Shown: positions 1-13,200 of the stretch, piece by piece
Numbering within the stretch: the stretch's first letter is position 1
Layout: each line of letters opens with the position of its first letter
From: Phaseolus vulgaris
Lineage: Eukaryota > Streptophyta > Magnoliopsida > Fabales > Fabaceae
Length of the DNA: 64,000 bases
Direction: 5' to 3'
NCBI RefSeq assembly: GCF_000499845.2
Contig: NC_023750.2
Coordinates: 10,778,653 to 10,842,652 of the forward strand
Notes under the pieces: generated by a model
What the model saw: only the letters and a program-made list of their open reading frames with translations
Told to the model about the DNA's origin: nothing
Databases searched by the model: none
Program-made: the position numbers and the translations under genes

Positions 1-847
1 ATGGAATTATCTATACTCTAAATTTATTTGCATATAATTACTTATAGATTTTTCCGTGTGGAATTACTGATTTATCTGTATTAAACTATCAACAAATATA
101 TTTATGTGTGCTTATTACGAATTTATTTGTATTTATTTATCTACAAATATATTCATACATACGTTTATTTATGGATTTAATTATATGTAATTATCTTAAA
201 TACAAATAATTTGTATGAATACGTACCATCGTAATTTTTCCATGAATTTTGAAAAGTTGTAGGAAACAATTACCTACATCCAATTTACCTATGACTATTT
301 TTTTTGCATAGATAATTTGTGGGTACTTTGGCTACTTACAAACTTTTGTAGCAAATTATAATTAACTTTTTGTGGTTTTTTACAATTAGTCACTTTAAAA
401 CTCTTCTTATGAAAGAATTGAGTACCATCATCTTATACGTACAAGCTCCACATATATATATATAATAATAATTGATTTGCCTATGTTGAGCTTTCTTCTT
501 ATAATAATTAGTTCATATTATCGATTTTTGTTAATTTATGAACTGCATAATACGTCTCATTTTTCAAACAATTCTTTTAAGATTTATAATTTATTAAAAA
601 TAAGGGTTATTTTAATTTGGAAACCGTATTTTATAAGCTTAAATTAAAGTAATCAATAAAGAGAAACAGTATATAACCAAATAGATAAGAATCTAAAATT
701 ACAAGACCACTAAACTAACATAATGAAAGATTATCCTTGAAAAGAAAAACTAAAGTTACCATGAATCCAATATTATAGTAAAAATCCAAAATACATAACA
801 ACCAAAAAGTTGGTCATACACTTAACCCATCCAAAATATATATATCT
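1..847. other. AT-rich 3' flank of the SABATH gene
   Basis: No gene is visible. Around 240-320, the phrase AATTTACCTATGACTATTT followed by a T-run and GCATAG resembles the right end of the CACTA element at 3296-5336, so a worn end of that family may be present. This is a weak similarity. Confidence 0.3.
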
Positions 848-1213
848 TCAAGAAACTTTGGTCATGGACACTACCACATTAGTATACTCCAATGTCTCCA
901 ATTCAATGAGTTGGGCAACTTCGTTTGCAAATCTTGTGAACAATTCATCCATGTTATCTTCCCCAAACTGAACTGACAAAAGAGGTTCAAAAATAGCTCT
1001 AATGTACTTAGCTATGAACTCTCCTTTGATTTTGCTATCAAGTATAGAATCACCAACATCCTCATGAAGATTTGCATCCCAACCTATGTTGAAAGTCCTC
1101 AAAGTTTGAAGGGTAAAAGATCCTTCTGCTTCAATCACTTGTCTAACTTCTTCAGCAGTGGGACCATATATAGGTAGATCAAAGAAGGCTAATTTTTTCT
1201 CTTCAAGTAGACC
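848..1213 (-). CDS. SABATH gene exon 4 (C-terminus)
   Basis: The exon has 121 codons plus TGA at 850-848. The acceptor TGATTAG ends at 1214. It begins [23 protein letters not shown] and includes [20 protein letters not shown] and a C-terminal [12 protein letters not shown], matching the family C-terminal domain. It lies 13.5 kb from exon 3. Confidence 0.9.
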   Translation of the reverse strand, partial: GLLEEKKLAFFDLPIYGPTAEEVRQVIEAEGSFTLQTLRTFNIGWDANLHEDVGDSILDSKIKGEFIAKYIRAIFEPLLSVQFGEDNMDELFTRFANEVAQLIELETLEYTNVVVSMTKVS

Positions 1214-4200
1214 CTAATCATAAAGAATAAATAAAACAACCTTATTTCCTGTTGCTAGTTTCTAAAGTGTTTCAAATTTCAAGCTTTAACAAGCACGTGT
1301 AGAAAATTTTGTTTTTACAGCACCAACTATACACCACAGCGGTAACATCCAATACCACACAATATGCAAAATAAATTATATATAAAATAATACAAGGCGA
1401 CCTAGTTATAAAACAACATATAAATTATTATAAAATTTAGTGTAAATTCTAGTTTTCAAACTGAGGAATCACAGTTTTCAAACTGTACACAAGTCACTTT
1501 TCGTTCTGGAATTCTAAAATGCGATATGAAAATAAAAGGAAATAATTATAAAATGTAATTAGAGTATGTTTGAATTACGGAGAGAATGTGCGAGAATTTG
1601 AGTGAGTGGGTGAGAATATGAGAGGAAAGTGAAAAACAGTGTGTTTAAGAATGAGATATATTAGAGTGAATGTTTTAGAAAAAATTATTGAAATTTCCGA
1701 TTTATTGAGTATTTAAACACTTTTATAAAATAAATTTATTGAAATTTGTGTTGATTTACATATATGTGTTGGTTCACTTTTGGCTAATCATCTGTCAAAC
1801 CTAATCGCTTACCTCTTGGTCCAAACTTATTAAACTTCTAAAAAGTGATTAAAATTTTATTTTGGTAATATTTTTAAGATGGATTTTAATTGGCTTGATT
1901 CATTACCTATGCTTTTAAATTAAATGAAAGAACAAAGTGATGATGAGTAAGAATTTTAATGACACAACTTTGATACGTGGAGGTTTCAATTAAAGACAAA
2001 AGTAAGTAGACCTAAAAAATACAAGGTAAATAATCGCTCTATTATAGTTTTTTTTAAATAAAAATTTTCATATTAGGCATTATTATGTAATGACATCTCA
2101 GATCTACTGATACATCAAGTAACAACAATAATTTGTAATCACATGAAAAAAAAGTATTATTAAAAAAGAAACAAAAAGAAAGAAAATACAAAAAAAATCT
2201 GGGGACTAGACCAAAACACATATATTAACAAAATGATACATAGGTAGACTATACCTATTCATAAAGAATTTTAAGAACAGACTAGATGGTAGCCTATTAT
2301 ACCAATAAAAAGATTTTCTATGAGTAACCCTAAACCTGATTTTCCCACAGTAATTAAGACAAGTATTTCATCGAATACGAAACATCCAAGGAACATTAGT
2401 CCTAGCAGTAAACGCAACACAAACCAAAGTAGAATTACATTCCAACCAAACATTAGTAAGCCCCATCTTTTGAACTTCCTCCATAGCATGTATAATCCCA
2501 TAAAACTCAGCAAGCATAGCAGTCTGAACTTCAAGAAACGCAGAGAAAGCTTCAATAGATTCTCCCATACTCCAACGAAAAATACCCTATTATAGTCTTT
2601 AATATATTATATTTATAATATATTAAAATATATAGTAAAAATAATACTTTTAGTTGATTATTTAAAATATTACTAATGTACTAATTGAATTTTCATTACT
2701 AACTATTTTTAAATTACCTTTTCTCATTAAAATAAAATACAATATCCATAATATTTATTAGGATTAAAATAACCAAAAGAAATATAAAATAGTGACGAAA
2801 ACATTGTACTAAATTGTCTCTAAATTGTAATTATTCATAATTTTGGTCCCTAAATATTTTTAGCACAATTTTGATTTATGAATTTTAGATTATTTGCAAT
2901 TTATTGAATTTTGAATTAATTTATCATGAATTTTTTTGTTAGCAATGGTACATGAAGTTAAGATCGAAGAAAAAACAGTTCTGCATAATTAAAGTGGGTA
3001 GTACATGCATAGACTGCTGGTTGTTACAAATGTAATTTGATAATAATTTAATATGTTTTTCAAAGTACATATTAAAAAATATAAGTATACAAGTTTCTAT
3101 GATAAAGCTTTAAAATCATTATTAAATATAAATTAATTTTATGGACAAAAATAATTAGTCATTTTATTTTTTTAGAATTTTAAAAAATTATTTGTATCTA
3201 AAGTAGTTTTTATTATTAATAAAATTATAAATTAGTTTCTAAATTGGTATGTAATTAGCTATCAACTACCTTAGATTCTAAAATTGTTAGCTAATCATTA
3301 CAAGAAAAATCCAATTTATCTACGGAAGAAATCCATAGGTAACAGCTGTGGGCATCGGTAATTTACCTATGGATAATGTGTCCGTGGGTAACGAAAACAA
3401 CAGAATGTCCATAGAAGCTTTAACTATTACACCAGTCAAGTTTTGTTGTCATGTTATGATTATTATTATACTTATGAGTATAATTACCAATATTAATATA
3501 ATCAATAAAATAAAAATTAATAACATTATTCATATATTTAATATCATTATTATTATTAATATTGTTAAATATTGTTAATATTATTAAATATTCGTAATAT
3601 TAATAAATATTCTTAAAATTATTATATATTCTTAGTATTATTAACTATTATTAAATATTATTATTATTAATATTATTAAATATTAAATATTAAATATTAA
3701 ATATTATTAATATTATAAAATATTATTAATATTATTAAATACTATTAAATACTATTAATATTATTATATATTATTAAAATATTAAAAATTATTAATATTA
3801 TTAATATTATTAATAATTGCTAAGACTCGCGTATCAAGGGCTTCTTCGTCTTTGTTCCAAATCTCCACCCTTCGCCGCCGTGAGTACCTGAAACAGAGAG
3901 AACAAAGGGCGCCCTCGCGGTCGTTTGCACTCCGACGCTCAAGTTAGTATGGTAGTAAAGACCGTGCACCTCTGTATCGGAACACCGTAACTGTAGTATT
4001 CTGAAGGTGCTTTCTAACTAACTTCTCTCTTGTGCTCAAATCACTCGTGTGTACAAACGTGTAAAAACGTCCCAAAATGATTAAAACCCTAAATGTGTAA
4101 AAACCCTAAACCCTAAACCCAAAATAATATTAAGTATTATTAATATTATTAAGTATTATTAATATTATTAAGTATTATTAATATTATTAATATTATTAAG

Positions 4201-7200
4201 TATTATTAAGTATTATTAATATTATTAAGTATTATTAATATTAATATTATTAAGTATTATTAATAGTAATATTATTAAGTATTATTAATATTAATATTAT
4301 TAAGTATTATTAATATTAATATTATTAAGTATTATTAATATTAATATTAATATTATTAAGTATTATTAATATTATTAAGTATTATTAATATTATTAAATA
4401 TTACTAATATTATTAAATATTATTAATATTATTAATATTATTAAATATTATTAATATTATTAAATATTATTAATATTATTAAATATTATTAATATTATTA
4501 AATATTATTAATATTATTAAATATTATTAATATTATTAATACTATTAAATATTATTAATACTATTAAATATTATTAATACTATTAAATATTGTTAAATAG
4601 TATTAAATATTTTTAATACTATTAAATATTGTTAAATAGTATTAAATATTTTTAATACTATTAAATATTGTTAATACTATTAAATATTGTTAATACTATT
4701 AAATATTATTAATACTATTAAATATTATTAATACTATTAAATATTATTAATACTATTAAATATTATTAAATAGTATTAATATTATTAATATTATTAGATA
4801 TTATTAATATTATTAAATATTATTAATATTATTAAATATTATTATTATTATTATTAAATATTATTAATTTTATTAAATATTATTAATATTATTAAATATT
4901 ATGAAATATTATTAATATTATTAAATATAATTAATATTATGAATTATGATTTTATAATTTTATAATTTTTCATATTATATTAATATTTTTAATATTATGT
5001 ATATAATTATTATGATAATAGGTGGTAGGTAATAGAGATTCGTAGGTGATAGTTCGTAGGTAACAGAGATTCGTGGGTAATAGTTTGTAGGTAATAGAGA
5101 TCCGTAGGTAGAAGTTGGTAGGTAATAAGATTCGTGGGTAATAGTTGGTAGGTAATAGAGATTCGTAGGTAAAAGTTGGTAGGTAATAAGATCCGTGGGT
5201 ATTAGTTGGTAGGTAATGTTGAATTTACTTACGGATTCAGATTCTGCGGGTAATGTCCGTAGGTAATGCTGAATTTACCTACGGACTCAGATCCCTGGTT
5301 AAAAGTCCGTAGATAATACGAATTTTTTTTGTAGTGAATTAGATACCAATTAAATAATTGTATACCAATTTAGAAACTAGTTTATATTTAGAAACTATTT
5401 TAGATATCAATAATTTTTTATTCTATAAAAATAATATCTAATTTAGTCCATAATTGTTTTTTGTCTCGAAACTTTATTTCTATTTAATAATTTTTTAATA
5501 GTGAAGAGTCTATTTTTATATAGGTGAAGAATGAATTCATTGTTATTTTAAGTTAAAGGTTATATGTATATAAATTAAAACATTTTCTCATTTATTTGTT
5601 ATAAATCACTATCTTTCTAAAATTTTATAATTCACAATTTTGTTAGCCTAGGTTATAATAATATATTTGATTGTTGGACTGAGTTCATAAATGTATACAG
5701 AGATTAAATTTAATTGAAAGCGTTAGAAATTACATTTTGATAGATAAACATGGTATATAGATATAAAACATTAAGTTGTGTTACTATTCTGTGGTGAATA
5801 AAAGTGTTGATATAGGTATTATTTTGAATAAATCCTAAATTAGCCAACTTATCAGCACACGCTTTCCCTTCACGAAAAATATGAGTAACCCTAAACCTGA
5901 TTTTTCCACAATAAATAAGACAAGTATTCCATCGATTACGAAGCATCCAAGAAACATTTGTCCTAGCAGTAAACGCAGCATAAACCAAGGCAGAGTCACA
6001 TTCCAACCATACATTTAGTCCCAACTTTTGAGCTTCCTCCAAAGCATATATAACTCCATAATCAGAAACCAAAGCATTCTGAACGTCAAGAAACGCAGAG
6101 AAAGCTCCAATAAACTCCCTCATACCTGGATAACCCCTAGTAGCCCCATCAGTGTTAATTTTAACTCTGCCTGGTGAAGGAAACTCCCATCTAACAGGAA
6201 GAGGACGAAGAACTTTACCAGTACGAATATTAATACCAAAAAACTTAATCACACCGAAATCCATCATATCATTCTTCATTGAAGCTTTAGACGACTTTTC
6301 CACTAGACAAGTTAAATCTTTAATAACTGAAAAAGCCTTAGAAACCTTAATCTTATACTGAAGATTTGGTTTGGTCAAGGATGATGATACTTTAACCGGG
6401 ATTCCCTCCCGACACCTAAAGACTCGGTTCGACCAAGGACGCATTCCTTAACTGGTATTCCCTCAAGACCCCTAAAGACTTGGTCCAATCAAGAACGCTC
6501 ACCTTGATCGGTCATACCGCCCGACACTCAACTACTTAAGATAAATCTTACTTATGGGTGTTCCGACCGATAAACTAGTTTATTATTATAACTTGTACAT
6601 TATATAAAACAAAAATAATGAAGAATGATCGATATATTGATTAAAGAAGTAGAACGAGGCCACACCTCGACATCGAAGAAATAAAAGAAAAGAAGGCCAC
6701 ACCCTGGCCGGAGGAAAAAAAAAGCGGTAACGACTAAACCTAACGATCTTGATCTTCAACGTCCTCGACAACGCATTCTTCAAAGCCTCTAATTCATCAA
6801 TGGGCACCAATTGGCCCTCATAGACGTTCTTAGTGGCGTCGAAAGCACTGACCGTTGGTGGCCCATTGTAGAACAGGTAGGCTTGTCGGACTGCGTGATT
6901 GAAGCTCTCACTCAACATCACCAAGACATCATCTTGGGTTTTGTCAAGCTTAGCTTCCACCAAGGCCTTCTCGGTCTCCAACACCGAGTTCCTTGCCTTG
7001 GCTTCCTCCAACGCCTTTTTCAGTTCGACCACCTCCGCTACCCTCATCTAGCTAAGCTCAAGCACAATGCCAACCTTGGTGATATAATCTAAGAAGACAA
7101 ACAGATGGCCAAGGACTCAAGATACAATTCACACAGTGAGTAGTCATCTCAGCAATCAAGTCAAGGCCCCACCAAAGATCCGACAGACTTTACCAGAAGA

Positions 7201-10200
7201 AGAACAGGGCATACACCAAAACACCAACTATTATTTCTTTTGGTATTCTTAAAATAAAAACATGTTGTAAATAATTTGGGCTCACTTTGGGGGTCCAAAT
7301 AGTATAATAGGCTAGAGTAGGTTCATTTAGCATAATAGGTGGTGTATTTATCATTTTAGCTTGTGCCTAGTCCATTAGGGTTAGAATGTAGCCCTAGCTT
7401 CTAGAAGCTATGCCTAAGGGATGGTTTTGACAATGGTCAACACCCTAGGCAACTCCTCTGCCCTTCCTTTTCTACCCTCACTCATCTTGCCCTCAAAGTC
7501 ACTCCTTCCTATATAAAGGGTTCCTTCTTCCATGTATTTACACATTGAAATTTTAAGTAAAGAAACTCTACTTGAGTGAATTGAGAGTCTGAGTACTCTG
7601 AGTTATTTGGGTCTGATCTTGGGTGGGTAATATCCCAAGTGGCGGCTCTAGGTCTTATCTTAGGTGGGTAATATCTCAAGTGGCGGCTCTTGCATCACTC
7701 ATCTTGGAGACCCTCTACTCCAAGTGGCGTGACTTCCTTTCTCCCCATAAGTTCTCTTCATTTCTTCCCCTTTTCAATTCCTTTTTGTGCCTTCCATTCC
7801 CCTTCCTCTATGTTCCTTCATTTTTCACCTTATAATTGTCTTTTCTTTTTACCCTTCTGAAGTGAACCTTCACACTTACTAACCACTTGGTTAAGTTTAT
7901 GTCCAGTGGGTATCTTCTTAGGGTTCTCAACTTATATTGTTAATCTCAAAATCATAAACAAGAGAAACCAATTAAAATGTGCAATCCTAAAATCAACCCA
8001 CATCATGTGGTAATCAGAGCATGGTTCAATTTGTGCTTATATTGCTGAGTTGATATTCTGCCTTTAAATTTATGCACATTTTAAATTCTTGATTTTATAT
8101 TCAAGCAATTTAAATTCTGCCTTTAAATTCCTATCATTTATAGTTTCCGTCTTTTTATTCATTAAGCACTTTAAATTTCGCTTTGTGAATTTCGTTTTCG
8201 CTTTGTGAATTTCGTTTTTTGTCAATTTTTTTTTCTCTTATCACTTTTGCTTGCATATGATGTTCTCATTGTTCTAGGAGTCTTTCATCTTTTATACTTA
8301 TTTTTATTTTAATTGTGAAGAACTAAAACCAAATTAGAAGTTGTTAGATTAACGGTTGATTTAATTCCAAATATAGATTACAAGCGTTCATATAACTTGA
8401 ATCCCAGTATCTTATCTTTTTTTTTTAAATTGAAAAGTGAATTCCATTTGCATGCACAAAATCATCTGAAAATTTGAATTCGTCAATTCAGGAGAAAAGA
8501 AAGAAGAAGCAAAATCAACATAAAATGTTTCAAGTGCATTCACATTTCACTTATAAAAAGGGGTTCTAACTATATGACAAATTACTTTCCTAATTGTGTA
8601 GTTTAATTCCACTTGCTTTCTCAATTTCTAAAACCTTTAAAATCTTCATAATGAAAGTTTAAGTAAGTTTCCTCGTATCTTTTTCGTGCTTTTCTTGTTT
8701 GTCTTGTTCAAAGTTTTGTCTTCATCTTAATTCCTTTTGGTTTTGCTTTCTTTGTTTTAAACCTTTTTTTGCTTGTCTTTCATTGTTTCTTAAGTTTTTT
8801 TTTGGGGGTACGTTGGTGAGCAAATGTAAGAGCTTTGTCATCTTTCACTTGAGGTCTTGCATCAAGTGTAGACCCTTTTGAGTGTGAATCTTTCTTGAGT
8901 GATACATGAGAGTGAGAGTTTAACTTGTAATTTTTCAATAATTGTTTGTTTCCTTGTGCAAAATTATGGCTAATTTGTCTTTAGGTGAATGTTTAAAGTT
9001 GCAATCGCCTCAAAAGGCACATCTTTTTGGGAAAACTTGCGGATGCTAGGAGACGAATGGCCCACAAAGACAAGGAAATAAGGAAACTAGTGAAAATGTT
9101 GCAAAGATTAGAGGAGGCTCAAGTGAGACAAAATCGAGAAAGGAGATGGGAGCCACGCAAAGCTACTAGAAACTACTTGCACTATGGGAGTCAAGAAGAC
9201 GAACAAGATTGGAGAGTGCATCACTTTGAAGAGAGGCGCCATCAACACCAACCACAAAACCTTTTTTACTGTTTTTAAAATTACCTAGCTTTAGCAGGGA
9301 AAGTGACCCCAATTTGTATCTAGGATGGGATGCTTTTTTTTTTTTGATCGGCATCTAGGATGGGATGCTAAAGTAGAACATATTATTAATGTGCTTGAGG
9401 TCGATGATGACCAAAAAGTTAAGTTAGCTTCCCTAGTATTCGTAGACTATGCCATGCAGTGGTGGCATCAGGTTGTAATGGACATTAGTTTGAACAAGAG
9501 GCCAATCGTGGTCTTTTGGTACGATTTAAAGGAATGCATGCACACGCGATTTGTTTCTCCTCATTATAGGAAGGAACTCTTGTTGAAGCTCCAACGACTT
9601 TAACAAGGACCTAAGAGTGTGATGAATACTTTAAAGATTTGGAAGTAACTTTGACAAAAATTATTATGCATGAAAATGAAGAGTCAATGATTGCTCATTT
9701 AGTTAGTGGATTAAGAAGAGAGATTCAAAATGTTGTAGAAATTTATGAGTATACCTCTTTGGAAAAATTAGTTCACCTAGCTATCAAGGTTGAATCACAA
9801 CTTTTAAAGAAAAAATATTTCAAAAATACTCATAATGATGGCTTCTATAACTCAACTTGGAAGGGTAAAAATCAATTTTCAAAACAAGATAATCCTTCCA
9901 ACTCCTCTTAAGAATCCACTCCACAAAAAGAACATTTTTCTCCTTCTAGGGCAAAATCGCCAACCAAAACCTCAAGTACTAAATGTTTTAAATGCTTAGG
10001 TTTTGGGCACATAGCTGCCAACTGTCCAACAAAATGAACCATGATGGTTAAGGGGGGGATAATCGTAAGTGACCATAGTGATCAATCTTCTCGATCTAAC
10101 TCCCCTTCCCCATCAAAATCCCCAATGAATGTGAATTTCCTTGTGAAGGTGACTTATTGGTGATAAGGCGAATGTTGGGAACAATTCCAAAACATTTGGA

Positions 10201-13200
10201 TGACACATAAAGAGAAAATATTTTCCACACCCACTGCCTTATCAACAACAAGTTATGTTTCATGATAATAAACGAGGGTAGTTGTGCTAATGTGGCAAGT
10301 ATAAGAGTAGTGGAAAAGCTTGGATTACCCACTATCTCTCATACAAAGTCCTATAAACTTCAGTGGCTTAGTGCCAAAGGAGAAATCATGGTAAATAAAC
10401 AAGTCCTCATAACTTTTGATATAGGAAAGTATCAAGATGAGGTTTTATGTGATGTTGTGCCAATGGAAGCAACACATATTCTTTTGGGAAGGGCCTTGGA
10501 AATATGATAGACAAGTTCTACATGATGGCCTGACCAACAAAATGTCTTTTAACTTCCAAGGGCACAAAGTTATCTTAAAACCTCTTTCTCCCAAAGAAGT
10601 TCATGAGGAAGAAATAAAAATGAAAAACAAAAAAGAAAATGAAAAAGATAACGAAGGAATAGATAAACCAGATTACAATATATCACCTTACACTGCAAAA
10701 ACAATCATGTTAACCCGTGTCGGACTACAAACTGCACCTCCAAGGTGTTCTTCTTCCTTCTCTTTTTCATTACCCAATAAATCTAAATACTTGATATCTG
10801 GGACATTGAAGTTTTGGGATGAAATTCAAACCCCTCCTAAAGGTTCTCACCTTCTAAGAGGATTTTCATCAAAAAGTTCTTTCATCCCCAACATGGCTTG
10901 TATCTAGAACTTCCCCTTCTGAACTCCCCACACTTCAGGAACATCAATTTACTTCACATACCAGAATCCACAATATCTTATATGTGAACAAACTAACTAT
11001 GTTATCTGCAGGAGTTCTAAATTTGAGGTCGAATTATCTTCAACTTGGGGCATGATATAATCCAAGAAGACAAACAAATGACCAAGGACTCAAGAGACAT
11101 TTCACACGGTGAGCAGTCATCTCAGCAATCAAGTCAAAGCCCCACCAAAGATCTGACAGACCTTACTAGAAGAAGAATGAGGCATACACCAAAACATCAA
11201 CTGTTCTTTCTTCTGGTCTTCTTAAAAATAGAAACATGTTGTAAATAATTTGGGCTCACATTGGGGTCCAAATACTAGAATAGGCTAAAGTAGGTTCATT
11301 TAGCATAATAAGGGGCTGTATTTATGATTTTAGCTTTTGCCTAGTCCATTAGGGTTAGAATGTAGCCCTAGCTTCTAGAAGCTATGCCTAAGGGATGGTT
11401 TTGACCATGGTCAACACCCTAGGCAACCCCTCTCTCCTTCCTTTTCTACCCCTCACTCATCTTGCCCTCCAAGTCACTCCTTCCTGTATAAAGGGTGCCT
11501 TCCTCCATGTATTTACACATTGAAATTTTAAGTAAAGAAATACTGCTTGAGTGAATTGAGAGTCTAAGTACTCCTTTTTATCTAGGTCTAATCTTGAGTG
11601 GCTAGTATCCTAAGTGATGACTCTAGGTCTTATCTTGAGTGAGTGACATCTCAAGTGATGGCTCTTGCATCCCTCATCTTAGAGTCCCTCTGCTCCAAGT
11701 GGCGTGAATTCCCTTTCTAATCCATAAGTTTTTTTCATCCCTTCATCTTTTTCCTTCTTTATTTGCGCCATTATCCATTTCCATTTCGTGTTCTTTAATG
11801 TTCCTTCAATTCGGTCATTCTTTATCATTTTAGTCTTGTTTCGTTTCCTCTTTTATGTTCTCTTTATCTTCACCTTTGCATCATTGTCACCATTCTCTTT
11901 GCCCTTGTGAGTGAACATTCACACTTACTTAACCAGTTTTAAGTTCGTGTCCAGTGGAGATCTTCTTAGGGTTCCCACCTTTAAATTGCTAAAATCCAAA
12001 ATCTAAACAAAAGCGAAACCTTTAAAATGTGGAATCTAAAATCAACTCATATCACTTGGCCATCCTCAACTCGAAGGATGAAACCGCCTCCAAGGATGAC
12101 TTCAAGAGCTGGAGGTTTCGGCCAACTCATTCTCTAACCGAGAGTTCTCTTCAACCTTCTGGTTTCGTATATCGGCAACAACCTGAGTCATCACAAGTCT
12201 CCGACATTGAATCTCAATGTCGGCCGAAAGCAGCTCCTCTTCGGGGACGAAGGAGAAAACCTTTTTAGTTGTCGGTGGCAGACCGACTTGGACACCCTGT
12301 TTAAATTGAAGATCACCCAAAGTAGAGTCAAGGGGGCGATGGGGGCTTCGGGAGCAGGAGCGACAGCTTCAAGGCCGGTTGTGCCGACCGGCGAGGAAGA
12401 CTCCAACCGAATTGGAGAGGGAGGTGGTGGACGTCTCTCGGTGCCGCCAGGAGGATGAGTGGTCATTGCGATGTTGGCATACTCCCTTCTTTTTCTCTTC
12501 CTTCCCTCATCAACAAGAGTTGAGGGGCCAGATGCCTCGACAGCGGAAGGGTTGTCGGCTGCAACTGTTTCCAGGCTATTTTTGCCTTTCCCTTTTCAAG
12601 GGTCTTGGCACGGAAGGCAACCATGACATTGCCCGAATAAGGAGCCTCTTTTGTCATAATATCTGCATAAGTAAAAAACACTTAAGTTAAAATATTTGAC
12701 CGACCGAGACAAAAAACAATGGAAACATACCATAAAAATTTATCCACCGCTGAGAAGACTTGAAAACGATTAATAGTTACTGTGTGGGGAGCCTTCGAGG
12801 TAGGTTGTCAAAAAGAGAATAAATCTCCAGTTCCTTGGCTCTTGGAGCCGAACGTGGCCATTCCTTGAACTGGGTGGGGTTCTTGGTCCAATATAGAGGA
12901 AAATTAGACCGACCAGTTTCGTCAAAGAAAAGCCTCGAACCCTTGGGCTCAACAAAAAGTTTGAAGAACTTTCCTTTGAAATTTTTGTACGAGGTGGTGT
13001 AAGGGCTAAACAAAATGTTACTCGGTTGACTGATAAGTAACAGCCAGCTAACAGGGTTGGTTGGGTGAGAGATATAATTACTTAAGAAAGTGGAAGGAGT
13101 TGGAGAAAGGCGAAACATGTTGCAGATAAGGTGAAAATTTTGGAGAGAAGCCCAAGTGTTTGGGTGAAGTTGGGAGGGAGTCACATTGAGTGTCCAATGG

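Larger units (their letters stand above)
3296..5336. mobile_element. Non-autonomous CACTA (En/Spm-like) transposon
   Basis: The left end CATTACAAGAAAAATCC and the reverse complement of the right end, CACTACAAAAAAAATTCG, form CACTA-type inverted repeats that continue with ATTTATCTACGG against TATTATCTACGG. The element is flanked by a 3-bp target duplication AAT (3293-3295 and 5337-5339), the size typical of CACTA. Both subterminal zones carry many CCGTAGGTAA-like repeats (about 3325-3400 and 5020-5320). No transposase ORF is present, so it would depend on a relative. The middle is a long AAT/TTA array with a captured LTR piece. Confidence 0.85.
7080..12054 (+). mobile_element. Ty3/gypsy element with gag-protease only (element I)
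   Basis: Two direct LTRs (7080-8005 and 11053-12054) start TGATATAATC and end ACATCA/ATATCA. The element is flanked by a perfect target duplication CTTGG (7075-7079, 12055-12059). A primer site like that for initiator tRNA-Met follows the left LTR at 8008, and AACTTGGGGCA precedes the right LTR. The interior carries gag, a zinc knuckle and protease but no reverse transcriptase or integrase, so it is non-autonomous. By eye about one base in nine differs over the first 190 LTR bases, mostly by transitions, so the insertion is old. Confidence 0.92.

Noticed and set aside
1561..1740. Possible MITE in intron 3 (GAGTATGTTTGAATTACGG and following)
   Set aside because: No inverted partner or target duplication could be found by reading.
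2320..2595. Plus-strand frame of 91 codons
   Set aside because: It is the antisense shadow of the LINE RNase H fragment.
3348..3578. 76-codon frame rich in Ile and Asn
   Set aside because: Low-complexity translation of the AAT/TTA array inside the CACTA element.
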